Source of the DNA: Spirochaetota bacterium
Lineage (GTDB): Bacteria; Spirochaetota; Spirochaetia; Treponematales; Treponemataceae
Length of the DNA: 64,000 nt
Reading direction: 5' to 3'
NCBI GenBank assembly: GCA_023443865.1
Contig: JAEZST010000010.1
Span: forward strand, 186,001 to 250,000
Shown in pieces: positions 44,683 through 53,455 of the stretch (positions are counted from its first letter, which is position 1; each line of letters starts with the position of its first letter). A program made the translations under genes and the position numbers. The notes below the pieces were generated by a model. That model was not told the origin of the DNA, made no database searches, and saw nothing but the letters and a program-made list of their open reading frames with translations.

Positions 44683-47112
44683 TCACGAAATCGCGTCGTG
44701 GTCCGTGAAATTGGCGCCGAGAATCCTGAGGGCCGCGTCGCCGGAAAGGGGTTTGGAATAAAAATACCCCTGAATCTCGTCGCACCCGCTCCGGCGCAAA
44801 AAGTCCCTCTGCTCGCGGCTTTCGATGCCCTCGGCCACCACGGAAAGGCCGAGCTCGTGGCAGAGCCCGATGATATGGAGGGTCAGGGGCTGGCTCCTCG
44901 CGTCGGTCAGGAGGCTGTCGGCGAAGCTCTTGTCGATTTTCACGGTGTGTATGGGAAGTTCCCGCAGGTAGTTGAGAGAGGAATAACCGGTGCCAAAATC
45001 GTCCAAGGCGATGCGGAAACCCGCGTTTCTGAGGGCGATCAGCTTGTGGCTAACCTCTTCCATTCCCGCGATCATCACCGATTCGGTCACTTCCAGCACG
45101 AGGCGCATCGGCGAGACCCCGGCGATCCGTACCGCGTCTATGAGTTTTTCCACGAAATCGGGCTCCTCAAACTGCCGTACCGAAACGTTCACTCCCACGG
45201 TAAAGCCTTCATGGCCGAGCAGTTCGCTTTCCTGGATGAACCAGAGGGTTTGACTGATCACGAAATCGCCGATCTCCACGATCAGTCTGGATTTTTCGGC
45301 CAACGGGATAAACTCGGACGGGGGAATATAACCGTACCGGGGATCGGTCCAGCGAACGAGGGTTTCGAATCCCGATAGTTCGCCGCGTTCCAGGTTCACC
45401 TGGGGCTGGAACGCCGCCTTCAATTCACCGTTGGCGATGGCCGCGCGAAGCCGCGCTTCGCGGTCAACCGAGGCGCTCAGCTCCTTGGCCATGTCGAAAT
45501 TGAACAGGATACAGCGGTTCTTTCCCCCGTGTTTTCCCTGGTGCATGGCCATATCCGTATTTTGGAGCAGTTGCCGTATATCCCGGCCGTGGTCCGGGTA
45601 CACCGCGAGCCCCATGGTAATGTCGAGCTTGATTTCCTTGCCGTTGACGCTCATTTCCCGCGTGAAGGCCTTTTGCACGGACCGGGTCGTCTCCATAATC
45701 TCGTGCATGTCCGCGTTCTTGACCAGGACGAGAAACTCGTCGCCCCCGAACCGGGCGGCCCGCATATTCGGGGTGAGCAGGTCTTTCAGCCGGTCGGCGG
45801 CTTCTTTCAGGACGAGATCGCCGAAGGCATGGCCGTTCACGTCGTTGATTATGCGGAAATCGTCCAGGTCCAGGTGCAGAAGACCCGCTTTCTTGCCGGA
45901 ATCGGTACGGGCGAGGATTTTATCCGAGGTATCGAAGACGTGACGCTGGTTTACCAGGCCGGTGAGACTGTCCCGGTAGGCGATGCGCCGTATTTTCCGG
46001 TTGTTTAGGGAAAGGAATATTACGGCGGCTATCAGGACGGCGAGAATATTGAGGAGTACGAAGGAAAGCCGTGGATATTGGCTGAAAAAGGTACTCTCCT
46101 TATTCACGATACGAGCTCCGCGGGGCAGGTCCCCTTCGCGGATTCCGAAGCGCCTTAAAGCGGGACTGTTGTAGGTAAGCCGATAGTCCCGGTAGGCTTC
46201 CGGGCGGGCGCTTTCATCGCGAATTCCCTCGAGAATCTCGATCGCCATGTCCGCCGCCCGATGTCCCAGGTCGCGGGAATCCAAGAGGTTTCCGCCCATA
46301 ACCCCGTCCAGCATATAGGAACTATACAGGACGTACACCGGGACGTTGCACTCCAGCGCGATTTTTCGCAAGGTCGCGTCCATCGAAAACACCTGTTTAT
46401 CCACCTCGGTATAGCAGGTGCCAACCAGGAGTATCGAGTTTTCCGGTAAAATGGAAATGGTACGGTGAAAAGACGAGAGGGAAGAATCGCTAAGGGAATG
46501 AACGATCAATTCCGGCCGCGATCGGCGTATGCCCTCGACGGTCTCTTTTTCGATCGCCAAGCCCGATTCGGTCCGCTCGTTGTACACGTACACCCTGGAC
46601 AGCTTTGGATTCGCCGCCAAGGCGGCGCGGATCGTGCCCTCGGGATCGATATTCTCGTATACCCCCGTAACGCGGTCCTTCCCCTCCATGTAGGCTTCTG
46701 CGCTCCCTGGAAGAACGCCGGTAAAGACGATCGGCGCGTCGGAAAAGACGCTCGAGCGGTTATCCAGGGCGAAAAGGAGGGCCGCGTCGTCGACGGCTAT
46801 GATGAGGTCGATATGCAAGTCCGAATAGCGTACGGCGTATACCTCTTTAAGGGCGTCGAGGTTATCGGCGGAAGAGAATCGTTTCCAGTCCATGTATTCC
46901 GCGAAAAGCTGATAGCTCACGGGTCCGGATTCCAGGCCCTCCACCACGCCGGCATAGGCGTCGGCCGCCCAACGGTAGGTCGGCGAGTAGGAATTGAGCA
47001 CCAGGATATTCGGGTTTGGCCGGCTCGCGGCATGAAAGGGGAGCGCCCCCGCCGCGGCAAGGGCGGCGAGGAGCAGCGCGGATAAAAGTTTGGGGAAAAA
47101 CGGGCGGCCCAT
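44683..47112 (-). CDS. membrane GGDEF-EAL protein with periplasmic ABC-type binding domain
   Basis: An 809-residue c-di-GMP enzyme. A signal/anchor at the N-terminus is followed by a periplasmic domain (about 30-330) resembling ABC-type substrate-binding proteins (LNSYSPTYRWAADAYAG, IIAVDDAALLFA, DAPIVFTGVLPG), then one membrane helix (about 345-365). The cytoplasmic GGDEF domain has the intact motif ARFGGDEFLVL, so cyclase activity is possible. The EAL domain has FETLVRW in place of EAL but keeps the metal-binding Glu, VNVSVRQF, DDFGTGYSSLNYL and VVAEGIES, so phosphodiesterase activity is likely. It starts 13 bases after the acyl-CoA ligase gene and is probably co-transcribed with it. No SD is visible. 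Confidence 0.88.
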   Translation of the reverse strand: MGRPFFPKLLSALLLAALAAAGALPFHAASRPNPNILVLNSYSPTYRWAADAYAGVVEGLESGPVSYQLFAEYMDWKRFSSADNLDALKEVYAVRYSDLHIDLIIAVDDAALLFALDNRSSVFSDAPIVFTGVLPGSAEAYMEGKDRVTGVYENIDPEGTIRAALAANPKLSRVYVYNERTESGLAIEKETVEGIRRSRPELIVHSLSDSSLSSFHRTISILPENSILLVGTCYTEVDKQVFSMDATLRKIALECNVPVYVLYSSYMLDGVMGGNLLDSRDLGHRAADMAIEILEGIRDESARPEAYRDYRLTYNSPALRRFGIREGDLPRGARIVNKESTFFSQYPRLSFVLLNILAVLIAAVIFLSLNNRKIRRIAYRDSLTGLVNQRHVFDTSDKILARTDSGKKAGLLHLDLDDFRIINDVNGHAFGDLVLKEAADRLKDLLTPNMRAARFGGDEFLVLVKNADMHEIMETTRSVQKAFTREMSVNGKEIKLDITMGLAVYPDHGRDIRQLLQNTDMAMHQGKHGGKNRCILFNFDMAKELSASVDREARLRAAIANGELKAAFQPQVNLERGELSGFETLVRWTDPRYGYIPPSEFIPLAEKSRLIVEIGDFVISQTLWFIQESELLGHEGFTVGVNVSVRQFEEPDFVEKLIDAVRIAGVSPMRLVLEVTESVMIAGMEEVSHKLIALRNAGFRIALDDFGTGYSSLNYLRELPIHTVKIDKSFADSLLTDARSQPLTLHIIGLCHELGLSVVAEGIESREQRDFLRRSGCDEIQGYFYSKPLSGDAALRILGANFTDHDAIS

Positions 47113-47125
47113 GGACTTATCGCGG

Positions 47126-49114
47126 TCAGGGCAGGGATAGGGCGTCTAGGGCGGCGCGGTTTCCCTTCGATCGGTGGTCCGCGCTCCCGTCGGCGTACAG
47201 CTCGTCGATTCGGTCGCGGTAATAATCCCTGACCTTGTGCCGAACCAATTTCAGTGTCGAATTGACCAAACCGTGGTTTTCGTCGAAGGGGGCGCTTATG
47301 AGCGCGAACGACGCGGGGCGCCATTGCGCCGGAATGCCGTCGTACTCCGGGCGTTTCGCGAATGCCGTAAGGTCTGCCATGATCGCGTCCAGTATATCGT
47401 TTGCCGCCTCGTTCGGCGACGCCGAGACGCGTAGCCTGCCTTCCTTGATGTCCTGGGCTATGAGTTCGGCGTGAACGGTCACTAACGCCGCGGTAAACCG
47501 GCATTGCTCATTGTAGGCCATTACCTGGTTAACGTAGCGGGCCGTGTTGATAATCGCCTCTTCGATGGTTTCCGGGCTGTATTTTTCGCCGTCAGCCGCG
47601 ATGAGAAGGGCCTTCTCCCTGCCGGTCACGACGAGAAAGCCGTCCTTGTCGAAGTAACCCAGGTCGCCCGACCAGAGCCAACCGTCCCGAAGGGTTTCGG
47701 CGGTGGCTTCGGGGTTCCGGTAATACCCGAGCATGACCGAGTCTCCCTTGGTAACGATCTGTCCGGGCTGGAACGGCGGGGCGGGGGTCGTATCGTCCTT
47801 CATGATCCTGACCTGAAGATCCGGGATCACGGTTCCGGAGGTGCCGAACTTATGCCGTTTAGGCGAATTGGAGCAGATGATCGGGGAATTTTCGGTCAGT
47901 CCGTAACCCTGATAGATGGGCACCCCTATGGCGTTGAAAAACTCCTGCTGCCGTATTTCGAGGAGGGCCCCGCCCCCCACGCAGAATTTGATGTCGGTTC
48001 CGAATATGGCCCTGAGTTTCGGGAAAATCAGGAGCTCGGCCAGTTTCCAGGGGAACCACGCGGCGAGCCTCGTCCCGAGGGAGGTCCGGTTAAAGCCGTT
48101 TCCCGCGCGGGCTATGCCGGCTTCCACCCCGCGCCGGAATATCCCTTCCGCGAATTTTCCCTTCTTCGCGATGCCTTCGGTCATCTTCTTCATGAAATTG
48201 CCCGACAGGGCGGGAACGGTAAGCAGAAAATCGGGATTAACCTCGAGCAGGTTTTTCGGGAGGTTTCTCAGGGCCGCCATGGGGCCGCCCCGCGCGTCCA
48301 CGAAGTACATGGTAAGCCCTTTCGCGAGGAATATGTAGGTGCCGACGGTGTGCGCGAAGGAATGGTCCAGGGGGAGCATGATGAGGCTTTTCCATCCCCG
48401 TTGCACCTCGACGATCTCCGCCGCCGAATGGGCGTTCCCCCAATAGTTCCTGTGGGAGAGCATAATGCCTTTCGGATTTCCCGTGGTCCCCGACGTGTAA
48501 CTGATGGTGACCGGATCGTCGATCTTGATCGATTTTTCGATTTCCCGCATCACGTACGCCAGGGGTTTCCCCCCAAAGGCGTTTCCCGCGGCGGCGGGGG
48601 GCGTGTCGAGCCCTTTTTGGCCTTCGTTCACCATGTCTCGATAGAGGAGGTAATCGGTACCCTTCGCCAGGCCCGCGCCCTCGGCGAGGGAAGCGAGGCT
48701 TTCGGTCCACGGGGAAATAAGGATCAGCAGGGGCCGGCGCCGCGCCCGGTCCAGGACCGGCAGAATCGCCTTCAGGGAATTTTCCGAAACGAGGACGGCC
48801 CGCGAATCCGAGTGGTCCAGGCGGAAGAGGACCTCGTCGGGCGAAAGCTTCGTCGAGAGGGGAACGGATACGCAGCCGGCCTTCAGGATGCCGAATTCTC
48901 CCACGACCCAGGCGGTACGCCCTTCGGACAGAATAGCGATGTTGGCGCCCCGGGGAATGCCCCTGAGAACCAGCGCCGCGGCGAAGGCCAGGGATTCCCT
49001 GTCCGTTTCGATGAAACTGGCGGTTACGTACCCGGAATCGGCCTTTTCGCCGAGAAACGGATCGTCTCCCCAGCGTTCGGCCCCCAGGTGCAAGAGTTCG
49101 ATAACGGTGTGCAT
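47126..49114 (-). CDS. AMP-forming long-chain acyl-CoA ligase
   Basis: A 662-residue adenylate-forming enzyme that activates fatty acids as acyl-CoA. Motifs: the phosphate loop YTSGTTGNPKGIMLSH, the acyl/adenylate motif YQGYGLTENSP, and WSGDLGYFDKDGFLVVTGREK. ATG 49114 is chosen over 49168 because AAGGAAGGAG precedes it and the promoter at 49146-49175 lies between the two candidates. The related FadD15/bubblegum-type enzymes of this length use long-chain fatty acids; chain length here is not determinable. It is followed by the GGDEF-EAL gene. Confidence 0.88.
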   Translation of the reverse strand: MHTVIELLHLGAERWGDDPFLGEKADSGYVTASFIETDRESLAFAAALVLRGIPRGANIAILSEGRTAWVVGEFGILKAGCVSVPLSTKLSPDEVLFRLDHSDSRAVLVSENSLKAILPVLDRARRRPLLILISPWTESLASLAEGAGLAKGTDYLLYRDMVNEGQKGLDTPPAAAGNAFGGKPLAYVMREIEKSIKIDDPVTISYTSGTTGNPKGIMLSHRNYWGNAHSAAEIVEVQRGWKSLIMLPLDHSFAHTVGTYIFLAKGLTMYFVDARGGPMAALRNLPKNLLEVNPDFLLTVPALSGNFMKKMTEGIAKKGKFAEGIFRRGVEAGIARAGNGFNRTSLGTRLAAWFPWKLAELLIFPKLRAIFGTDIKFCVGGGALLEIRQQEFFNAIGVPIYQGYGLTENSPIICSNSPKRHKFGTSGTVIPDLQVRIMKDDTTPAPPFQPGQIVTKGDSVMLGYYRNPEATAETLRDGWLWSGDLGYFDKDGFLVVTGREKALLIAADGEKYSPETIEEAIINTARYVNQVMAYNEQCRFTAALVTVHAELIAQDIKEGRLRVSASPNEAANDILDAIMADLTAFAKRPEYDGIPAQWRPASFALISAPFDENHGLVNSTLKLVRHKVRDYYRDRIDELYADGSADHRSKGNRAALDALSLP

Positions 49115-49145
49115 GGGAATCTCCTTCCTTTCGGCAATTGCTTCA

Positions 49146-49175
49146 ATTATCGCCGTCGACTTGCCCATCCGTCAA
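49146..49175 (-). promoter_or_regulatory. promoter of the acyl-CoA ligase gene
   Basis: On the minus strand: -35 TTGACG (49175-49170), 18-bp spacer, -10 GATAAT (49151-49146). A leader of roughly 25 bases carrying an SD precedes ATG 49114. Confidence 0.65.
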
Positions 49176-49191
49176 GTTCAAACGGGCATTC

Positions 49192-49220
49192 TTGTTTCTG
49201 CGGCGGCCGCATGCTACACT
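49192..49220 (+). promoter_or_regulatory. galU promoter predicting a leaderless mRNA
   Basis: -35 TTGTTT (49192-49197), 17-bp spacer, -10 TACACT (49215-49220), then GGCGTC and ATG 49227; the expected start site falls on the ATG. Confidence 0.7.
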
Positions 49221-49226
49221 GGCGTC

Positions 49227-50090
49227 ATGAAAGGCATAATCGTCGCCGCCGGATACGGCACCAGGTTCTTACCCGTTACCAAGACTATTCCCAAGGAAAT
49301 GATTCCCCTCGTCAACGTGCCCTCGATCCAGTTTATCGTGGACGAGTTCGTCTCGTCGGGCATTACGGATATCGTGATCATCTCTTCCCGCAGAAAGGGC
49401 GTTTTGGAGGATTACTTCGACCGGGAGATCGAGCTCGAGTCCGTTTTCGAACGGGAGGGGAAGAAAAAACAGCTAAAGCTGATCGAGCCGGCACGGGCGA
49501 ATATCGCCTTCGTTCGGCAACAGCGGATGATGGGCACGGGCCACGCGCTCATGCAGGCGCGTTCCTGGGTCGGCGACGATAGCTGCGTGGTCGCCTATCC
49601 GGACGATCTCCACGTGGGGCAGAAACCCCTGGCCGCCCAGCTTATCGACGCGTGGAAGGAAACGGGCTGTTCGGTCATGGCTTCCGTTACCGAACCGGGA
49701 GACGTGTCCCGATACGGCGTGCTCTCAATCGCCAAGGACGGGCGGCACGTTTCGGGCATCGTCGAGAAGCCCCTGCCCGGCACCGAGCCGAGCCATGAGG
49801 TATCGATCGGGCGCTATCTGTACACGAGCGAGTTTTTCGCCCTTTTGGATGAGGGGTGGAAACTTCACCAGGAGGCCGCCGAGAAAGCCGACCGCGCTCC
49901 CGGGGAATATTTCCATATATACGCGCTGAATAAGCTCATGGAGGCCGGAAAGGTCGTCTATTGCCCCGCGGAAGGCCTCAGGCTCGATACCGGAGAACCC
50001 GCCGGGTACCTGGACGCGGTGCTCCGCTACGCCGACACCCAGCCGGAATTGAGGGCGGTTATTGACCGCTTCGTGAAAGGCCGGTCTTGA
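49227..50090 (+). CDS. galU: UTP-glucose-1-phosphate uridylyltransferase
   Basis: A 287-residue nucleotidyltransferase that makes UDP-glucose. The nucleotide-binding start IIVAAGYGTRFLPVTKTIPKE is characteristic of GalU (G-x-G-T-R-F-L-P-x-T-K-x-x-P-K-E), with PSIQFIVDEFVSSGI and VEKPLPG later. It would link starch-derived glucose-1-phosphate to cell-envelope and glycan precursors. Its 3' end overlaps the convergent PAP2 gene by 32 bases. Confidence 0.94.
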   Translation: MKGIIVAAGYGTRFLPVTKTIPKEMIPLVNVPSIQFIVDEFVSSGITDIVIISSRRKGVLEDYFDREIELESVFEREGKKKQLKLIEPARANIAFVRQQRMMGTGHALMQARSWVGDDSCVVAYPDDLHVGQKPLAAQLIDAWKETGCSVMASVTEPGDVSRYGVLSIAKDGRHVSGIVEKPLPGTEPSHEVSIGRYLYTSEFFALLDEGWKLHQEAAEKADRAPGEYFHIYALNKLMEAGKVVYCPAEGLRLDTGEPAGYLDAVLRYADTQPELRAVIDRFVKGRS

Positions 50091-51075
50091 GGAAGAGATA
50101 GGGCGCGAGTCCGGAGGCCCAGAAACCGCACAGGCCGTACCGAACGAAGCGCGCCAGGCGATACAGGGACGTTCCCTCGCCGGGAAACGCGATTTTCAGG
50201 CCGAAATACAGAATGGCCAATCCAACGAGCCCGATCGCCAGTCGGGCCCCTTTTTTTAAGAGGCTGCCCTCGGCGGCGCGAAAATCAGAAGATAGCAGGG
50301 CCGGTCCCGCGGCATACCCGAAGAGGATACCCCCCATGGAGGTATCTTCCCCGCCCAGGGCGTTCAGGGCTATCGCCCCCATGGCCGCGAGGGCGAGACG
50401 AAAGGTTGCCGCGGTGCGGGGCGCCTCTATAATCCTCGCGCGGTACGATTCGCGAATTCCCGCGACGGGCTGGATCGGCGTTTCGCGGGCGAACCGAACG
50501 AGGCGCGGTACCGCGATCAGTCCCGCAGCCGCGACCAGGGCGCCGACCGCCCATCCGCCAAGCACGTCCGTGGGGTAATGTACCCCGAGGTACACGCGGG
50601 AAAGGCCGATCAGGAAGGGTATGGCCAGAAAAAGGGCGATTGCGGCCTTGCGGGGCAAACCCGTCTTCCCGGCAAGCAGCGCGGGCCAAAAGGCCGCGGC
50701 GTTTTGGGAATGGCCGGAGGGAAAGCTCAGGGTAGGCTCCCACGCGAGGTTAATGGAAGGATCGAGGGCGTAGGGGCGGGGTTCCCGTATCCATTCTTTC
50801 AGGCCGATATTAAGGCCGTTGGAGACGAACAGGATCATTCCCGCCCGAAACGCGCGGCGCTCGTCCACGCACCAATACATGAAGGCGATTATGACGATAT
50901 AGGGCATGGCGCTTCCCGCGTCGCTTACGAGCTTCGCGACGGCAGTGAGAAAGGCGGGGCGCGCGCCCTGGAAGGCCCGAATGGCCTCGAGCCCCCACTG
51001 GAGAACGGCCGAGCCGGTCCTTCCTGAGAAAAAGCCGTTTACCGCCTCCTGGGCGGCCATGGTTAGTTCGGACAT
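50059..51075 (-). CDS. PAP2-family membrane phosphatase
   Basis: A 338-residue polytopic membrane protein. The three phosphatase motifs are KEWIREPRP (93-101), PSGHS (119-123) and SRVYLGVHYPTD (159-170, with H166 and D170), all intact. Such enzymes dephosphorylate lipid phosphates such as undecaprenyl-PP or phosphatidic acid. The C-terminal 100 residues add further membrane helices. GGGAGGAAA precedes ATG 51075. It lies 18 bases after the putative glycoside hydrolase gene and is probably in its operon. Confidence 0.85.
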   Translation of the reverse strand: MSELTMAAQEAVNGFFSGRTGSAVLQWGLEAIRAFQGARPAFLTAVAKLVSDAGSAMPYIVIIAFMYWCVDERRAFRAGMILFVSNGLNIGLKEWIREPRPYALDPSINLAWEPTLSFPSGHSQNAAAFWPALLAGKTGLPRKAAIALFLAIPFLIGLSRVYLGVHYPTDVLGGWAVGALVAAAGLIAVPRLVRFARETPIQPVAGIRESYRARIIEAPRTAATFRLALAAMGAIALNALGGEDTSMGGILFGYAAGPALLSSDFRAAEGSLLKKGARLAIGLVGLAILYFGLKIAFPGEGTSLYRLARFVRYGLCGFWASGLAPYLFLKTGLSRSGQ

Positions 51076-51093
51076 GGTTTCCTCCCGTTCTCT

Positions 51094-53346
51094 TTACCGC
51101 GCGCCGAAGGGATCAAGGCCCCCTCCCGCGCTTTCCGCCGGCTTTTGCCAGGGATACTCGGCGCCGCGTCCCGCGTCCGGCCTGAGGTCGGAGTAACGGC
51201 CCGAATTGTTCCAGTAGGTATAGCCCTCGTTTACGGAATCGCGCACCCCGAAGGCCTGCCGCTGCACGTAATCCTGATCGTACCAGGCGCGGTCGTATGA
51301 CACGTTCAGGTAGAAGGCCTGCGCCCAGGGCCGCACGATCGCCTTGTTCCGCGCGATGATGGCGTTTCGGTAGCTCCCGTAGTAGAAAATGCGCCAGGGG
51401 CGGTCGACCGCCGGGTTTTGGGCGAGAAAGTCCTGCTCGAAATGGCTTGGGTAATACATGGGGCATATCGCGTCCACGTAGCGGGAGAGCAGCTCAACGT
51501 CCTGGCCGGTCCGCGCGCCCGTCCGGTACCAACCGTTTGCGCCGTAGATATCGATGGAAATAGGCGCCTCAATTCCCTTGCGTGCGAAGGAAAGGAAGGA
51601 CATGAGCGCGCTTTCCTTGTCCATGCCCCGGTCCTGCCAGCGAAAGCTCGCGTCCGCAAGGTTCGCGCCGTCGGTGGGGAATCGGATATAGTCGAATTGA
51701 ATTTCGTCAAACCCGCGGGCGACCAGTTCCCGGGCGATGGCCACGTTATAGGCCCACACCGACTCGCTGTAGGGGTCTACCCAGTATTCTTCGTAGTATT
51801 TCCTGACTTTCTCTGGCTTTGGCGCCTCAAGGGGAACGGTTTCTGCCTTCTTCGCGTCCGGGGTTCCCGACTCGGCGGCGTTTGCCGCTACCTCTACCTG
51901 GGGCGTGACCATTTCGTAGCCTTGCCAGGCCTTGTTCTCCCGCTTGTCCCATACCGCATATTTTGCCCCGTCGTAACGGGCGAGAACCTTGTCCTTGAAT
52001 ACCACGATCCGGGCCACGAGGTATATGCCGTTTTCTTTGGCGGTTTTCACGAATCCGTCCAGCTCTATGCCCTTTCCGGGCTTGCCGACGGCGAGGATCG
52101 AGGGATCGCGCGCGTCGAATCGGAGCACGCCGAAATCGTCTTTCATGTCCACGACCATCGTGTCCAAGCCGTTTGCCTTTAGCGTTTTAATGTGCCCCGC
52201 AAGTCCTTCGGGCGAGCTTACCTGCCATACCGGGGCGTAAATGCCCTTCCGTCCCGAGGCCCGGCGGGCGAAGGAACCGGAGGCCTCGCCGGCAGAGGCG
52301 AGCCAGAGTTCCGAAAGCGAGAGGTCTCCGCGGCCGGCGGTAAGGGCCGCCGGTAACCACATGCATTGCGCGCCTTCCCCAACCGATGAAAGGGTGCGTT
52401 CCGCAATGTCGAAAGGCCTATCGGCTCCCCCTGACCATTCCCGAACGCTTCCGGGAGCGGACCACGCGAAGCCCGAGGCGAAGGCCTGGAGCCCGTCTAC
52501 CGTGTCGGCCGGCCGGGGCCCCTTCCATACCGTCTTAAAGGATTTGGCGGCCCAGTCCAGGGAATAGATCCGGGGCATGAAGGTTTGCGCGGCGTACAGC
52601 GTAATGCCTTCGGGGGCGTTGAGGACGGAGAGGTCCGATACTTCGTCTGGCCACTTAATGGTAGGAACCTTTTCCAGTCCGTCGTTCAGGTCGGTCCATA
52701 CGGGCTTGGCCGCGTCGGGCCTGATCCACGAAACGCCGTAGATGGGATGGCTCATAAAAACCGTGAGCCGGTTCGCGCCCTCGGAATCGGGAAGGGTGAG
52801 CGCGGCCACGGCCTTAACGCCGGTGGTTTTGGCGCTCAGCCCGAGGCTTTTCCAGGTGAGCCCCCCGTCGCGGGTCAGGTACACGCTGTCCTTATTCGCC
52901 GTGACCAGGATGGCCGGATCCGACGGGTGCGGTTCCAGGTCCTTGAGCTCCTGCACCTCGCGAACGAAGGTTTTTCCCGTGCCCGCGCCCCCGTCCTCGG
53001 GTACCTTGAGGGTTTTTACCGGGAGCCCGCCGTTTCGCTCCTCGAAGGAAACGAGGTCGAGGCTCGTGAACACGCCCGCCCCGGTCAGGAAGTACCAGCG
53101 GCCCCCGACGCGGAGGATCTTTCTCACGTCCGTAAGGGTCCCTATCCTCCGGGCTTGAGCGCCGTCGATCCTCCACAACCCGTCGGCGGTACCGACCAGG
53201 CGGGGCGAAGGTGCGCCTTGGAGCGACGCGGCCGGTTGGCCGTTAAACGACTGGGCCCCCAGATAGTGGGGCTTGAGGATCTGGGGCGCGATCAGGGCCA
53301 GGGAACATAAAAGCGCGGGAAAAGGGGAAAAAACGGAACGTTTCAT
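51094..53346 (-). CDS. exported putative glycoside hydrolase (DUF4015) with N-terminal propeller-like region
   Basis: A 750-residue secreted protein. The start ATG 53346 follows AGGAAA and gives a clean signal peptide (MKRSVFSPFP... to LGAQS). Residues about 30-370 look like a beta-propeller of BNR/sialidase-like repeats (TRDGGLTWKSLG). From about 390 the chain matches the DUF4015 putative glycosyl hydrolase family: GLDTMVVDMKDDFG, IYLVARIVVFKD, VWAYNVAIARELVARGFDEI and QFDYIRFPTDG, which are barrel-type strands with acidic residues. The reaction is unknown. A DUF4015 fused to a propeller may recognise or trim an envelope glycan (inference). Confidence 0.8.
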   Translation of the reverse strand: MKRSVFSPFPALLCSLALIAPQILKPHYLGAQSFNGQPAASLQGAPSPRLVGTADGLWRIDGAQARRIGTLTDVRKILRVGGRWYFLTGAGVFTSLDLVSFEERNGGLPVKTLKVPEDGGAGTGKTFVREVQELKDLEPHPSDPAILVTANKDSVYLTRDGGLTWKSLGLSAKTTGVKAVAALTLPDSEGANRLTVFMSHPIYGVSWIRPDAAKPVWTDLNDGLEKVPTIKWPDEVSDLSVLNAPEGITLYAAQTFMPRIYSLDWAAKSFKTVWKGPRPADTVDGLQAFASGFAWSAPGSVREWSGGADRPFDIAERTLSSVGEGAQCMWLPAALTAGRGDLSLSELWLASAGEASGSFARRASGRKGIYAPVWQVSSPEGLAGHIKTLKANGLDTMVVDMKDDFGVLRFDARDPSILAVGKPGKGIELDGFVKTAKENGIYLVARIVVFKDKVLARYDGAKYAVWDKRENKAWQGYEMVTPQVEVAANAAESGTPDAKKAETVPLEAPKPEKVRKYYEEYWVDPYSESVWAYNVAIARELVARGFDEIQFDYIRFPTDGANLADASFRWQDRGMDKESALMSFLSFARKGIEAPISIDIYGANGWYRTGARTGQDVELLSRYVDAICPMYYPSHFEQDFLAQNPAVDRPWRIFYYGSYRNAIIARNKAIVRPWAQAFYLNVSYDRAWYDQDYVQRQAFGVRDSVNEGYTYWNNSGRYSDLRPDAGRGAEYPWQKPAESAGGGLDPFGAR

Positions 53347-53377
53347 AGGTTTTCCTAGATTAACAAAAAAACGTCGG

Positions 53378-53405
53378 TTGAAAAAGGCTCCGATGTACGT
53401 ATAAT
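53378..53405 (+). promoter_or_regulatory. pfk promoter
   Basis: -35 TTGAAA (53378-53383), 16-bp spacer, perfect -10 TATAAT (53400-53405). The leader of about 40 bases ends in AGGAGG before ATG 53456. Confidence 0.65.
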
Positions 53406-53455
53406 GGGAGATACCCGGGATAATCCGTCCGCGGGCACATTCAGGAGGCTTCGCT

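Noticed and set aside
49115..49168. Upstream start of the acyl-CoA ligase at 49168
   Set aside because: It would start within the -35 region of the predicted promoter and has no SD, while ATG 49114 has AAGGAAGGAG.
47504..49582. Long open frame opposite the acyl-CoA ligase
   Set aside because: It runs across the divergent promoter region and into galU, and its translation has no recognisable feature; it is a shadow.
50059..50090. Overlap of galU and the PAP2 gene as a sign of a frameshift or misannotation
   Set aside because: Both C-termini look natural and the genes are convergent; a 32-base tail-to-tail overlap is ordinary in a compact genome.
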